A stretch of DNA of 28,617 nt from an uncultured Pelosinus sp. (GCA_900550105.1 URQW01000036.1:1-28617), one strand, 5' to 3'; shown: positions 6,846 through 14,830, numbered from the stretch's first letter. Numbers and translations are program-made. The notes: generated from the sequence alone by a model not told the origin.

Positions 6846-8369
6846 TTGGCACGCAACCTGCAACTTGACCCAACCGTCATTATCGTTTTCGGCGCTTCCG
6901 GCGATCTGGCTCAGCGCAAAGTATTTCCTGCCTTATATAATTTATACCTTGACGGTTATTTGCCGAGTCCTATCAAGATCATCGGACTAGCTAGAAGCAG
7001 CTTTACTGTAGAAACATTTCGCGATCGGTTGCGCCAGGGAATTGATAAATTTTCCCGCCGCGGTCCTTCACAGGATGCCGACTGGGAAGACTTTGCCGCC
7101 TGTCTGGAATACCTGCAGGCAGATTATAGTGATCCCGCCACTTACGAATACCTCTTATCCACAGCAGGCCGCGACTGGCCAACGCCGCCTAATCTCTTGT
7201 TTTATTTGGCCACACCGCCACTGCTCTTTTCGCCGATTGTCCAACATTTGGGCGAAAGCGCTCCGCTACGCGGCGACCGTCGGTATCGTTTAGTCATTGA
7301 AAAGCCCTTCGGCAATGATCTTTTATCAGCTCGACGACTCAACAGCGAACTGCTCAAATATTTTGCGGAAGAACAAATTTACCGCATTGATCACTATCTT
7401 GGTAAAGAAACAGTGCAAAATATCCTAGCCTTCCGATTTGCCAACGCAGTCTGGGAGCCTGTATGGAACCGCAATTTCATTGATCATATTCAAATTACGG
7501 TAGCCGAGCAGCTCGGCGTAGGCGAACGCGGCGGCTACTACGAAACGGCCGGAGCCCTTCGCGATATGATGCAAAATCATCTGATGCAGCTACTTTGTTT
7601 CATGGCTATGGAACCGCCTACGTCATTCCAAGCCGACGAAATTCATAATAAAAAAATTGATGTTATGCATGCCATCCATCCCATCTTGGAAGATGACGTC
7701 CCCTTCTACGCCGTACGCGGCCAATACGGCCGAGGCTGGATTAACGGCAAAGAAGTTCCTGGTTATCGCGAGGAACATGCCGTCGCCCCCGACTCAAATG
7801 TTGAAACCTTTGCTGCCGTAAAGTTATTTATCGACAACTGGCGCTGGCAGGGAGTCCCTTTCTATCTCCGTACGGGAAAACGCATGCCAGCTAGAGTTTC
7901 CGAAATCTCTCTGCAGTTTCGTCCTGTGCCCCATCACCCGTTTTCCCATCTAAACACCCAATTGATCCAATCGAACCGACTCGTTATTAAAATTGAGCCA
8001 AACCAAGGCATTTTGCTGCGAACTCAAGCGAAAGAGCCGGGTCTCGGCATGAAATTAAAACCGGTCGACATGTATTATTCCTATCGCGAAGCCTTTTCCT
8101 CCGTGTCACCTGACGCCTATGAAACATTGCTCGTCGACGTAATGCGCGGAGATCCGGCTCTCTTTATGCGGGCCGATCAAGTGGAAGCCGCTTGGTCCGT
8201 TATGCGTCCCCTTTTGGAAGTTTGGCAAAATGCACCGGAACTTAACTTTCCGAATTACCAGGCTGGTCAATGGGGGCCGCCTGATGCCGAAGCGTTGATT
8301 GCCCGGGACCGTCGTTCCTGGCTGTTACCAGCCTGTATGGAACCGAAAAAAGGAGGCTCCTCATGCTAA
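6846..8369 (+). CDS. zwf: Glucose-6-phosphate 1-dehydrogenase
   Basis: A 507-residue enzyme oxidising glucose 6-phosphate to 6-phosphogluconolactone with NADP+ (first step of the oxidative pentose phosphate pathway). Visible are the coenzyme fingerprint GASGDLAQRK (G16-K25), the active-site signature RIDHYLGKE (R180-E188) with catalytic His183 and Lys187, and EKPFGNDLLSA. Length fits the family (about 490-510). The start is a TTG at 6846: AAAAGGAG ends 9 bases before it, while the in-frame TTG at 6837 directly touches the ribosome-binding site. The stop overlaps the pgl start by 7 bases, so the two form an operon making 6-phosphogluconate and NADPH. No gnd or edd is in the window, so whether the product enters pentose phosphate or Entner-Doudoroff metabolism cannot be told. 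Confidence 0.96.
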   Translation: MARNLQLDPTVIIVFGASGDLAQRKVFPALYNLYLDGYLPSPIKIIGLARSSFTVETFRDRLRQGIDKFSRRGPSQDADWEDFAACLEYLQADYSDPATYEYLLSTAGRDWPTPPNLLFYLATPPLLFSPIVQHLGESAPLRGDRRYRLVIEKPFGNDLLSARRLNSELLKYFAEEQIYRIDHYLGKETVQNILAFRFANAVWEPVWNRNFIDHIQITVAEQLGVGERGGYYETAGALRDMMQNHLMQLLCFMAMEPPTSFQADEIHNKKIDVMHAIHPILEDDVPFYAVRGQYGRGWINGKEVPGYREEHAVAPDSNVETFAAVKLFIDNWRWQGVPFYLRTGKRMPARVSEISLQFRPVPHHPFSHLNTQLIQSNRLVIKIEPNQGILLRTQAKEPGLGMKLKPVDMYYSYREAFSSVSPDAYETLLVDVMRGDPALFMRADQVEAAWSVMRPLLEVWQNAPELNFPNYQAGQWGPPDAEALIARDRRSWLLPACMEPKKGGSSC

Positions 8370-9100
8370 AAATTTATGAAACGGAAGCAGCTGCCGCGAA
8401 GGCAGCTGCCGATCTTTTTTGCCAGACTGCTTTACAAGCCATAGAGAAACAGGGCTGTTTCTATGTAGCCCTAGCAGGCGGTACAACACCGCAAAAAGTC
8501 TATGAACTCCTAAAAGAACCGCCCTACCTCACAACAATCCCCTGGAAAAAAGTCCATATTTTCTGGGGTGATGAGCGCTGTGTCCCCGCTAACTCGGCGC
8601 GCAGTAATCAGAAAATGACCTATGACGCTTGGCTAAGTCATGTTCCGCTGCCGCCGGAAAACATTCACACCATAAATACGAAAGAAGCGCCAGAGGAAGC
8701 AGCGCTTCGCTATGAGACAGATTTAAAAAACACCTTTGCTTCCGCTCCCCCTCGCTTTGACCTCATTTTTCTCGGACTTGGCGCCGACGGCCATACCGCA
8801 TCACTCTTTCCCGGGTGCCCCGCCCTAAAAGAAAAACAGGCTCTCGTGAGAGCTGTATTTCCGCAAACACAGCCAGAGGCCCGTATCACCTTTACCTATC
8901 CACTTTTAAACCAAGCAAAAAAAATTGTTTTTTTAGCAACAGGAACAGCAAAAGCGGCTATTTTGGCAGAAATTCTAAACACTCCGCCACATGAACCGCC
9001 CTATCCTGCCCAGCTTGTTCAACCAACCCAAGGAGAGATCCTGTGGCTTCTTGACCAGCCAGCTGCCAAAGAACTATCACTAAACACCTTAAAAAATTAA
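8363..9100 (+). CDS. pgl: 6-phosphogluconolactonase (DevB/Pgl type)
   Basis: A 245-residue cytoplasmic hydrolase of the NagB/Pgl superfamily that opens 6-phosphogluconolactone made by Zwf. Key stretches are FYVALAGGTTPQKVYELL (sugar-phosphate loop), FWGDERCVP and LIFLGLGADGHTASLFPG, which carries the catalytic Asp and His of the family. GGAGG lies 6 bases upstream of the ATG, inside the last codons of zwf, and the genes overlap by 7 bases. The stop overlaps the convergent cheY-like gene by 3 bases, with no terminator visible between them. An Ala-rich start (EAAAAKAAADLF) creates a terminator-like hairpin in the early coding region, listed separately. Confidence 0.95.
   Translation: MLKIYETEAAAAKAAADLFCQTALQAIEKQGCFYVALAGGTTPQKVYELLKEPPYLTTIPWKKVHIFWGDERCVPANSARSNQKMTYDAWLSHVPLPPENIHTINTKEAPEEAALRYETDLKNTFASAPPRFDLIFLGLGADGHTASLFPGCPALKEKQALVRAVFPQTQPEARITFTYPLLNQAKKIVFLATGTAKAAILAEILNTPPHEPPYPAQLVQPTQGEILWLLDQPAAKELSLNTLKN
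8387..8420 (+). repeat. terminator-like hairpin inside early pgl
   Basis: GCAGCTGCC (8387-8395), loop GCGAA, GGCAGCTGC (8401-8409), then CGATC and six T (8415-8420). The stem is GC-rich and 9 bp long. It arises from Ala codons of pgl (codons 9-16), so selection for it is unproven; it would be masked by translating ribosomes. Confidence 0.5.
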
Positions 9101-9450
9101 AGTTTTGCCAAAGCCTTTACTAATGTTGCTTCTTCAAAAGGTTTGACTACAAAGCCTTTCGCACCAGCCATAATGGCTTCACGAACACTATTCTCATGCC
9201 CCAGCGCAGTAATCATTAAGACTGTGGCGTTTTGATCAATCGCTTTAATTTGCTTTAACGCTGTTACCCCATCAGAATTTGGCATTGTAATATCCATAGT
9301 CACAATATCAGGCTGTAACGTTTGAAACTGCGTTACAGCCTGATTGCCGTCTGCAGCTTCCCCCACAACTTCATAGCCATTTTTCTGCAACATTGTCTTA
9401 ATACTAAGGCGCATAAACATTGCATCGTCCACAATAAGTACCCGCTTCAT
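9097..9450 (-). CDS. Stand-alone CheY-like response regulator receiver
   Basis: A 117-residue single receiver domain without an output domain. The phosphorylation site is complete: acidic pair Asp8-Asp9, phospho-acceptor Asp53 in MDITMP, Thr81 in ITALG and Lys103 in VVKPFEE. Members of this size signal by binding partners such as the flagellar switch, or act as phosphate relays. No kinase, chemotaxis or flagellar gene is nearby, so the pathway is unknown. The ATG at 9450 has GGTGAG 6 bases upstream; the TTG just before it is a worse choice. A sigma-A-like promoter lies at 9543-9571. The coding sequence contains a 14-bp inverted repeat, listed separately. Confidence 0.93.
   Translation of the reverse strand: MKRVLIVDDAMFMRLSIKTMLQKNGYEVVGEAADGNQAVTQFQTLQPDIVTMDITMPNSDGVTALKQIKAIDQNATVLMITALGHENSVREAIMAGAKGFVVKPFEEATLVKALAKL
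9307..9344 (-). repeat. 14-bp perfect inverted repeat inside the cheY-like gene
   Basis: ATCAGGCTGTAACG (9307-9320) and CGTTACAGCCTGAT (9331-9344) are exact reverse complements separated by 10 bases, within codons for AVTQFQTLQPDI. No T-tract follows, so it is not an ordinary terminator. Confidence 0.85.
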
Positions 9451-9542
9451 CAAAATCTCACCAGCCCTTACGAATAGAAATAAAAGATCAATACGATCAC
9501 CGTAACATTACATTTTTCTACAAATAAATCGTTTATAAATTT

Positions 9543-9571
9543 ATTGTATACAAGGCAACGCTTTTTGTCTA
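9543..9571 (-). promoter_or_regulatory. sigma-A-like promoter of the cheY-like gene
   Basis: Minus strand: TAGACA (9571-9566), 17-base spacer, TACAAT (9548-9543). Transcription from here would start near 9536, about 85 bases before the ATG. It suggests the receiver gene is expressed separately from the upstream ABC operon. Confidence 0.5.
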
Positions 9572-9644
9572 TCCTTTATTTCCCGATTAAATAGCAGGAA
9601 CTGGGTCAAGTTAGTATATTGTAATCACTATAGTAACGAATTGC

Positions 9645-10385
9645 TTAGCGACTAAGCCGCTTCATCTGCCAAAGTCCTGTCCCAATAAGAATGATCACAT
9701 AGCATGCTAATACGCCAGCAGAAAACAGCGGCAGCGGCGCCCCACTGCCAACAAGACGTAATCCTTGACTAGCATGAGTTAACGGAAGCAACTGCACAAC
9801 CCCCTGCAAAACAACGGGAAGTCTGTCGCTAGAAAAAAAGGTAGCGCAGAGAAACGACATAGGGGTCAATACATACGTGTTGAAATTTGCCATTTCCTCA
9901 TGAGAATTCATTAACATCGCCGCAACAAAGCCAAGTGACGCAAACAGAGCGCAGTTTAATAGTAGCAGTAACCAAAAGCCCATAGAAAGCGATAATTTAG
10001 CGCCAAATACAAACGCTAAAATCAAAATAACCAGGGAAGAAATGACGCCGCGCAGCATGCCGGAAAGGACTTTTCCCAACACAAAAGCAGCAGGCTCAAT
10101 CGGTGCAATCTGGTATTCTTCTAGTGTTTTATGGTACAGTCTCGCCATATTTACGGGCGTCCCTACGGCGTTAAAGCTAATAATCATCGAGTTCAGCGCC
10201 ACAATGCCTGGTACAATATAGTCAAGATAGCTTCCCTGCTGTACCTGGATTTGACTGCCAAGGCCCCAGCCAAAGGCAACAAGATAGAGAATTGGCGATA
10301 CCATACGCGATAAAATAAATCGCCCTAGGCGTCGGTTCAAAACTAGCCAGTCCCGCCAAAAAACTGTAAAAATATCAGATAGCAT
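9645..10385 (-). CDS. ABC-2 type transporter permease
   Basis: A 246-residue integral membrane protein with about six hydrophobic segments (near residues 25-45, 55-75, 105-130, 140-160, 170-190 and 220-240). LDYIVPGIVALNSMIISFNAVGTPVNMARLY and the EEYQIAPIEPAAFVLGKVL stretch are typical of the ABC-2/NodJ/DrrB family, whose members export drugs, polysaccharides, lipids or haem-related compounds. It shares one base (TAATG) with the stop of the ATPase gene upstream, so the two are translationally coupled as an export pair. The substrate is unknown. Its place at the end of a cobalamin-riboswitch operon is the only clue. Confidence 0.9.
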   Translation of the reverse strand: MLSDIFTVFWRDWLVLNRRLGRFILSRMVSPILYLVAFGWGLGSQIQVQQGSYLDYIVPGIVALNSMIISFNAVGTPVNMARLYHKTLEEYQIAPIEPAAFVLGKVLSGMLRGVISSLVILILAFVFGAKLSLSMGFWLLLLLNCALFASLGFVAAMLMNSHEEMANFNTYVLTPMSFLCATFFSSDRLPVVLQGVVQLLPLTHASQGLRLVGSGAPLPLFSAGVLACYVIILIGTGLWQMKRLSR

Positions 10386-11224
10386 TATTCTGAAACCTTC
10401 CTTCCCGTAAGTTCCACAAACACATCTTCCAAATTCGTCTTTCGTAAGGCCGCCGTACCGCTTAACTGCCCCATCGCCGCCACAGCAGTTTCGCGCTCCT
10501 CAAAAAACCGTGCCTGCAAAACGCCCTCTTCCATCCATTCCAAAGCAAACTGCCCAACACGCCGACAGAGCTCTGTCGGCGTGTCCGTTACTAAGAGTCG
10601 TCCCTTTTCGAGAATAGCCACACGATCACAAAGCGCTTCTGCTTCCTCGATATAATGTGTTGTAAGAAGTACAGTCAAACCAGACTGATTGAGACTGCGG
10701 ATCAGGTCCCAAAGTTTACGTCGTACCTGTGGATCAAGGCCCACTGTCGGTTCATCTAAAAAGAGAATCTTGGGTTCGTGCAGCAAAGCTCTGGCAATCA
10801 TCAGCCGCCGTTTCATGCCGCCAGAAAAGGTTTGAACCATATCGTCAGACCGAGTATCTAATTCGACAAAAGCAAGCAACTCAGCAATTTTCTTCTGGCG
10901 AACTTCTTTAGGAATATGATGCAAACGCCCATGAAGCTCTAAGTTTTCCCACGCCGTAAGGTCCGAATCGAGATTAAAATGCTGCGGTACAACACCAATC
11001 AAAGCCTTTATGGCAATGGAGTCTGTCGCAATAGGTTCTTTTTGAATCAAAACAGAACCTTCTTGATAGGATGTCAGCATTGTTAGAATCCGGATCAAAG
11101 TGGTCTTGCCAGCGCCATTTGGGCCTAGCAAACCGAAAATTTCACCATCGCCAATGGAAAGATTCAAATGGTCAATGGCTCGCCTTTGCCCATACTGTTT
11201 TACAAGTTCGCAAATCTCAATCAT
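10385..11224 (-). CDS. ABC-2 transporter ATP-binding protein (DrrA/NodI type)
   Basis: A 279-residue ATPase: Walker A GPNGAGKT (34-41), signature FSGGMKRRLMIARAL, Walker B ILFLDEPTVGLDPQ, and H-loop LLTTHYIEEAEALCDRV, the set typical of DrrA/CcmA-like exporters. The C-terminal tail (about residues 215-279, ending LEDVFVELTGRKV) is also typical of that subfamily. The ATG overlaps the btuD stop by 4 bases (ATGA) with GAGGAG 5 bases upstream, and its own stop overlaps the permease start. It is thus cotranslated with both. The gene contains a perfect 28-bp palindrome, listed separately. Confidence 0.92.
   Translation of the reverse strand: MIEICELVKQYGQRRAIDHLNLSIGDGEIFGLLGPNGAGKTTLIRILTMLTSYQEGSVLIQKEPIATDSIAIKALIGVVPQHFNLDSDLTAWENLELHGRLHHIPKEVRQKKIAELLAFVELDTRSDDMVQTFSGGMKRRLMIARALLHEPKILFLDEPTVGLDPQVRRKLWDLIRSLNQSGLTVLLTTHYIEEAEALCDRVAILEKGRLLVTDTPTELCRRVGQFALEWMEEGVLQARFFEERETAVAAMGQLSGTAALRKTNLEDVFVELTGRKVSE
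10557..10584 (-). repeat. perfect 28-bp palindrome inside the ABC-2 ATPase gene
   Basis: Arms ACACGCCGACAGAG (10557-10570) and CTCTGTCGGCGTGT (10571-10584) are exact reverse complements with no spacer. On the minus strand it lies in codons for DTPTELCRRV. No T-tract follows it. Confidence 0.9.
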
Positions 11225-12015
11225 AGTGTCTCCTCATTTCCTTTCGCCAGCGAACGGGCCAGTGATAAGGGCCTACCTGTTTCATCAAGCCAGATATCGG
11301 CCTCAATCCGAAACACTTCCCGCAACATCTGCTTGGTAATTACATCGGCAGGCGAACCAGCGCTATATAAAGCGCCGCTACTCAGCACAGCAATCTGATC
11401 AGAATATCGTGCTGCATGATTCATATCATGAAGTACCATGATAACAGTAATTTTTTCTTCCCGATTGAGTCTGGCAATGAGTTCGAGAATTTCTAACTGA
11501 TGAGAAATATCAAGATACGTGGTCGGCTCATCAAGCAGCAAGAGACGTGGTTTTTGGGCTAAAGCCATCGCCAACCAAACTCTCTGACGTTCACCGCCCG
11601 AAAGAGTTGCCACAATCCGGTCAGCTAACTTTGTCAGCTGCGTTGTTTCGATCGCCCATTCAATAAAAGATGCATCTTCTTTTTGCGTATTTTTCCACCA
11701 ACGTTGATGAGGAAAGCGACCATAACTAATTAAATCACGCACTGTCAAATCATTGGGAGCACTCGGCGTCTGCGGCAATACAGCCATAGTTCGGGCCAAC
11801 TCTGCTGCCGAAACAGCATAAAGCTCCTTGCCATCAAGCAGAATTTTTCCCTGCTGCGGTTTTAAGGCACGCGATAAGGTTTTTAAAAAGGTACTCTTGC
11901 CAGACCCATTTGGCCCAATAATCGAAACGATCGTACCTTCTTGAATCGTCAAAGATAAATCCTGGAACAAAAGTTTCGCGCCAAACTGAACGGTTACATT
12001 CTGCGCTATAAGCAT
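11221..12015 (-). CDS. btuD: Cobalamin/metal-chelate ABC transporter ATP-binding protein
   Basis: A 264-residue ATPase of the FecE/BtuD/FepC group: Walker A GPNGSGKS (34-41), signature LSGGERQRVWLAMALAQ, Walker B LLLLDEPTTYLDISHQLE, and the diagnostic VLHDMNHAARYSDQ. It powers import through the BtuC-like channel encoded upstream. AAGGAGGG lies 7 bases before the ATG, which shares one base with the btuC stop (TAATG). The family also serves siderophores and haem; cobalamin is preferred here only because the operon begins with a cobalamin riboswitch and a corrin biosynthesis gene. Confidence 0.9.
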   Translation of the reverse strand: MLIAQNVTVQFGAKLLFQDLSLTIQEGTIVSIIGPNGSGKSTFLKTLSRALKPQQGKILLDGKELYAVSAAELARTMAVLPQTPSAPNDLTVRDLISYGRFPHQRWWKNTQKEDASFIEWAIETTQLTKLADRIVATLSGGERQRVWLAMALAQKPRLLLLDEPTTYLDISHQLEILELIARLNREEKITVIMVLHDMNHAARYSDQIAVLSSGALYSAGSPADVITKQMLREVFRIEADIWLDETGRPLSLARSLAKGNEETL

Positions 12016-13025
12016 TACGGTTCCCTCCTTAATAGATAGAGGAAAAAGGGAGCGCCAGCAAAAGCCATAATAATGCCCACAGGCAGTTCCACTGGCGCAA
12101 AAACCGTTCGGGCCATTGTATCGCTAAAAGTCACAACCGCCGCACCTAGTAACGCGGAAGCAGGCAGCACATAACGATAATCAGAACCAATAAGCAGTCT
12201 TGCTGCGTGCGGCACTACCAGGCCCACAAAGCCAAGCAGCCCAGCTACACTGACAGCGCTAGCCGCTAGCAGCGCGGCCACAGCAGTGAGTAAGAGGCGC
12301 GTTCTCTCGACAGCAAGTCCCAAACCAGCAGCCACTTCATCGCCAAGTTCTAATACATTTAAGCTACGTGTACTGAAAAAAGCCACGAGAGAGCCCAGTA
12401 CCGTGTAAGGCAACATGGCATAAAAATGGGGCCAGCTTCTTGCCGATAGCCCGCCAACCATCCACATGAGAGCGCCATGAACCCGATCACTAAAGAAGAC
12501 TAATAAACCAGCAATGCCTGCTCCCAGAAAAGCCGAAACAGCTACACCCGCTAAAATAATCCGTACCGGACGAATGCCGCCTTTCCAGGCCAAAATATAA
12601 ATTGCCATCGTCGCCGCCATAGCACCGCAAAAAGCTACTGGCGTGAGTAAATACTCCCAGTGAGGAAATAAAATCAAAATTAAAATACCAGCAAGACCAG
12701 CCCCAGAGGAAACGCCAATAATGTGGGGATCTGCCAAAGGACTTTTCATGATCGACTGCAAAATAGCCCCAGATAAGGCTAGATTCAGTCCCACTAAAGC
12801 GCCTACAAGTGTGCGCGGCAATCGAATATTAAAAATAATCGGATTTCCCGCCCCTTGCGAAAAAAGCGTTGTAACAATTTCCTGCCAGGAAATTGTTACA
12901 GCGCCTGTAGCTAAACTATAGACAAAGGAAGCGGCAAAAGCCAAAACAAGCAAAGCTAAAACAAGTACGCGACGCCCAAGTCGACCATCGCCAGAAGAAA
13001 AGTTTCGTTTATTGAACACGGCCAT
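12015..13025 (-). CDS. btuC: Cobalamin/metal-chelate ABC transporter permease (FecCD family)
   Basis: A 336-residue polytopic membrane protein with about nine or ten hydrophobic segments. Family stretches are IRLPRTLVGALVGLNLALSGA, SPLADPHIIGVSSGAGLAG, MWMVGGLS, GLLGFVGLVVPHAARLL and the C-terminal PVELPVGIIMAFAGAPFFLYLL, where the cytoplasmic coupling helix contacts the ATPase. It forms the import channel. The start at 13025 has GAGG only 3 bases upstream; the in-frame GTG at 13019 has better spacing (9) and is a real alternative. It overlaps the end of btuF by 17 bases. An intragenic terminator-like palindrome lies about 40 codons in. Confidence 0.9.
   Translation of the reverse strand: MAVFNKRNFSSGDGRLGRRVLVLALLVLAFAASFVYSLATGAVTISWQEIVTTLFSQGAGNPIIFNIRLPRTLVGALVGLNLALSGAILQSIMKSPLADPHIIGVSSGAGLAGILILILFPHWEYLLTPVAFCGAMAATMAIYILAWKGGIRPVRIILAGVAVSAFLGAGIAGLLVFFSDRVHGALMWMVGGLSARSWPHFYAMLPYTVLGSLVAFFSTRSLNVLELGDEVAAGLGLAVERTRLLLTAVAALLAASAVSVAGLLGFVGLVVPHAARLLIGSDYRYVLPASALLGAAVVTFSDTMARTVFAPVELPVGIIMAFAGAPFFLYLLRREP
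12860..12904 (-). repeat. terminator-like perfect palindrome inside btuC
   Basis: TGTAACAATTTCCTG (12870-12884) and CAGGAAATTGTTACA (12886-12900) are exact reverse complements around one base; after one mismatched pair the arms continue with GCG/CGC to 12866 and 12904. On the minus strand the stem is followed directly by six T (12865-12860), which matches an intrinsic terminator. It lies at about codons 41-55, coding AVTISWQEIVTT. Confidence 0.85.
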
Positions 13026-13974
13026 ACACCTCAGGATAGACGATTTTAGCCATATATTCTACAGCATCAGGAATCTTTAGACCAGGATTGAGCAAAAACA
13101 AATCAGACGGCAAAAAGTAAACCTTCTGGTTTTTCACAGCAGAGAGAGTACTCCAAGCTGGATTACTTTCTACATCACTTTTCATCCTTGCGCCAATTTC
13201 CGCGGCATTGCCCATGGTGACCACAAAAACCATATCAGGATTGGAATCCACCAGTTTTTCTAAACTATAAGGCACATTATCACTGTCTTTATCAGGCGCC
13301 GTCGTTCCTGAAGCAACATTGACAAGGCCCAGACGTTTCGCTATACTGCCAGCAATCGTATTATCAAGCTCGACTGTTACACTTTTCGACGTAGCATGCA
13401 AAATCGCCACCTTCAACGGCGGTCCCTGCGGCACTTTTGCTTTTATGGCGCTGATTTTGTCTTGAATGGATTGCACTAATTGAGAAGCTTTGCTCTCCGT
13501 CCCGACAATCTTACCAAGTAAAGTAATCGTTGTCAGCGTATCTTCTAACGTCTTATATTTCAAAAGCAAAACCGGAATGTGATTACTTTCTAGCGTTGGC
13601 AAAAGCTTTTCATGCATTCCCTGCACGGCAATAACTAGATCCGGTTGCAACGCCATTACTTTTTCTAAATTCACATTATAGACAAAGCCGACTTCCGGCA
13701 CAGAAGCAGCAGCCTCTGGCACCGATTCCGTTTTAGAACTAGGCCTGCCTGCGGCTTTCCCATCGACAGAATACAATAGATCTAAAAAAGAGGTAGAAAG
13801 CACTACGACTTTTTCCGGCTTTTTCGTTAAAGTAACTGTGCGTCCGGCATTATCTTGTATGGTTAAATAATTCCCGTCTTTCCCTTGATCGGCAGATTTT
13901 TGCGCACCACAGCCGGCAAAGAAAAGTGCTGCCACGCCACAAAGGAGTGCCAGCAAAAACATATACTTTTTCAT
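13009..13974 (-). CDS. btuF: Cobalamin/metal-chelate ABC transporter binding lipoprotein
   Basis: A 321-residue lipoprotein (signal MKKYMFLLALLCGVAALFFAGC, Cys22 of the lipobox FAGC in two parts) with the Peripla_BP_2 fold: GRTVTLTKKPEKVVVLSTSFLDLLYSV, the ALQPDLVIAVQGMH stretch, a long central helix, and NPDMVFVVTMGNAAEIG in the second lobe. It should capture corrinoid (or another metal chelate) outside the cytoplasmic membrane and pass it to BtuCD. GGAAGAG lies about 9 bases upstream of the ATG. It begins 43 bases after cbiL and its end overlaps btuC by 17 bases. Cobalamin specificity is inferred from the riboswitch. Confidence 0.88.
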   Translation of the reverse strand: MKKYMFLLALLCGVAALFFAGCGAQKSADQGKDGNYLTIQDNAGRTVTLTKKPEKVVVLSTSFLDLLYSVDGKAAGRPSSKTESVPEAAASVPEVGFVYNVNLEKVMALQPDLVIAVQGMHEKLLPTLESNHIPVLLLKYKTLEDTLTTITLLGKIVGTESKASQLVQSIQDKISAIKAKVPQGPPLKVAILHATSKSVTVELDNTIAGSIAKRLGLVNVASGTTAPDKDSDNVPYSLEKLVDSNPDMVFVVTMGNAAEIGARMKSDVESNPAWSTLSAVKNQKVYFLPSDLFLLNPGLKIPDAVEYMAKIVYPEVYGRVQ

Positions 13975-14017
13975 TGCAGTCTCTTCCTTTCGCTGCTCCG
14001 TTAGATGCAGGAAGCGA

Positions 14018-14719
14018 TTAGCCTCGTCTTGCTACAATGGTTGATAAATAGTTCAGTTTATGATCATCATTCAGATCAGACAAGTTATGTACCACTTGTT
14101 CGCCGTCTAGGCCGCAGCGGCTGATCATAACTGCTTGTTTGGCCAAGCCATGACGTTTTAATTTTTCCAAAACTTGCGGGAAATTTTTATAAACTTTCAT
14201 AAGCACTACATTATCGGCTGTAGCGAAAGCCTGTTCCATTTTTTCTTCTTCCATCGTAGCTGGAATAATATTCAGTACATCGTCCCCTTCGACGATAGGA
14301 TAACCTAATTTGCTGCCAATGGCGCAGAAAGCCGTAATGCCAGGAATCGTTTCAATGGGATGACCACAGTCTTTTAACAGTCTGTATACATAAATATAAG
14401 TACTGTAGAACATAGGATCGCCCAAAGTTAAAAAAACAACCGTCTTTCCTTCATCTAAATAGTTCACGATCGTTTCCTTATTACTAGCCCAGGCATCATT
14501 CAATTGAATTTGGTCGGAAACCATAGGAAATACAAGAGTTGCAATTTCAGCCGTATCCTTAATATAAGGTTTAGCAATTGTAAGCGCCACACTGCCTTCT
14601 TTCTTCTCCGTTTTTGGCGCAATAATAATATCAGCCGACTTAATCAAATTAATCGCTTTCAATGTAAGAAGCTCCGGATCTCCAGGGCCTACGCCCACAC
14701 CATAAAAAATACCTGCCAT
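14018..14719 (-). CDS. cbiL: Precorrin-2 / cobalt-factor II C20-methyltransferase
   Basis: A 233-residue SAM-dependent methyltransferase of the tetrapyrrole methylase family, starting MAGIFYGVGVGPGDPELLTLKA with the P-loop-like GVGPGDPELLT that binds SAM. VVFLTLGDPMFYSTYIYVYRLL and IETIPGITAFCAIGSKLGYPIV are the second SAM loop and substrate region characteristic of CobI/CbiL. It methylates C20 of the corrin ring precursor; in an anaerobe the cobalt-containing (CbiL) form is expected. The ATG at 14719 has GGAGG 8 bases upstream; an upstream in-frame ATG at 14734 sits before that site. It is the first gene after the cobalamin riboswitch and is separated from other cbi genes. Confidence 0.92.
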   Translation of the reverse strand: MAGIFYGVGVGPGDPELLTLKAINLIKSADIIIAPKTEKKEGSVALTIAKPYIKDTAEIATLVFPMVSDQIQLNDAWASNKETIVNYLDEGKTVVFLTLGDPMFYSTYIYVYRLLKDCGHPIETIPGITAFCAIGSKLGYPIVEGDDVLNIIPATMEEEKMEQAFATADNVVLMKVYKNFPQVLEKLKRHGLAKQAVMISRCGLDGEQVVHNLSDLNDDHKLNYLSTIVARRG

Positions 14720-14752
14720 TGCAAAAACCTCCATAAATTAAAAATAGGTCAT

Positions 14753-14781
14753 AAAAAAACCTTTCTTAAAGCAAGAAAGGT
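14753..14781 (-). terminator. distal terminator in the cobalamin leader
   Basis: Stem ACCTTTCTT / AAGAAAGGT (14773-14781 with 14759-14767, loop of 5), then seven U on the minus strand. It ends about 33 bases before the cbiL start. Confidence 0.75.
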
Positions 14782-14806
14782 CTTATTTCAAAAGAGCGCT
14801 GAAATC

Positions 14807-14830
14807 AAAAATCCTGGCTTTTGGCCAGGA
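14807..14830 (-). terminator. proximal terminator in the cobalamin leader
   Basis: Stem TCCTGGC / GCCAGGA (14830-14824 with 14818-14812, loop of 5), followed on the minus strand by five U. It lies about 65 bases after the aptamer and is a candidate expression platform. Confidence 0.65.

Noticed and set aside
7503..7517. Short palindrome GCCGAGC-A-GCTCGGC inside zwf
   Set aside because: Seven-base arms are within chance expectation and no T-tract follows.
9612..9640. ACTATAGT octamer near 9630 resembling part of the tetR operator
   Set aside because: The flanking half-sites and spacing of the 17629-17666 dyad are missing, so the match is likely chance.
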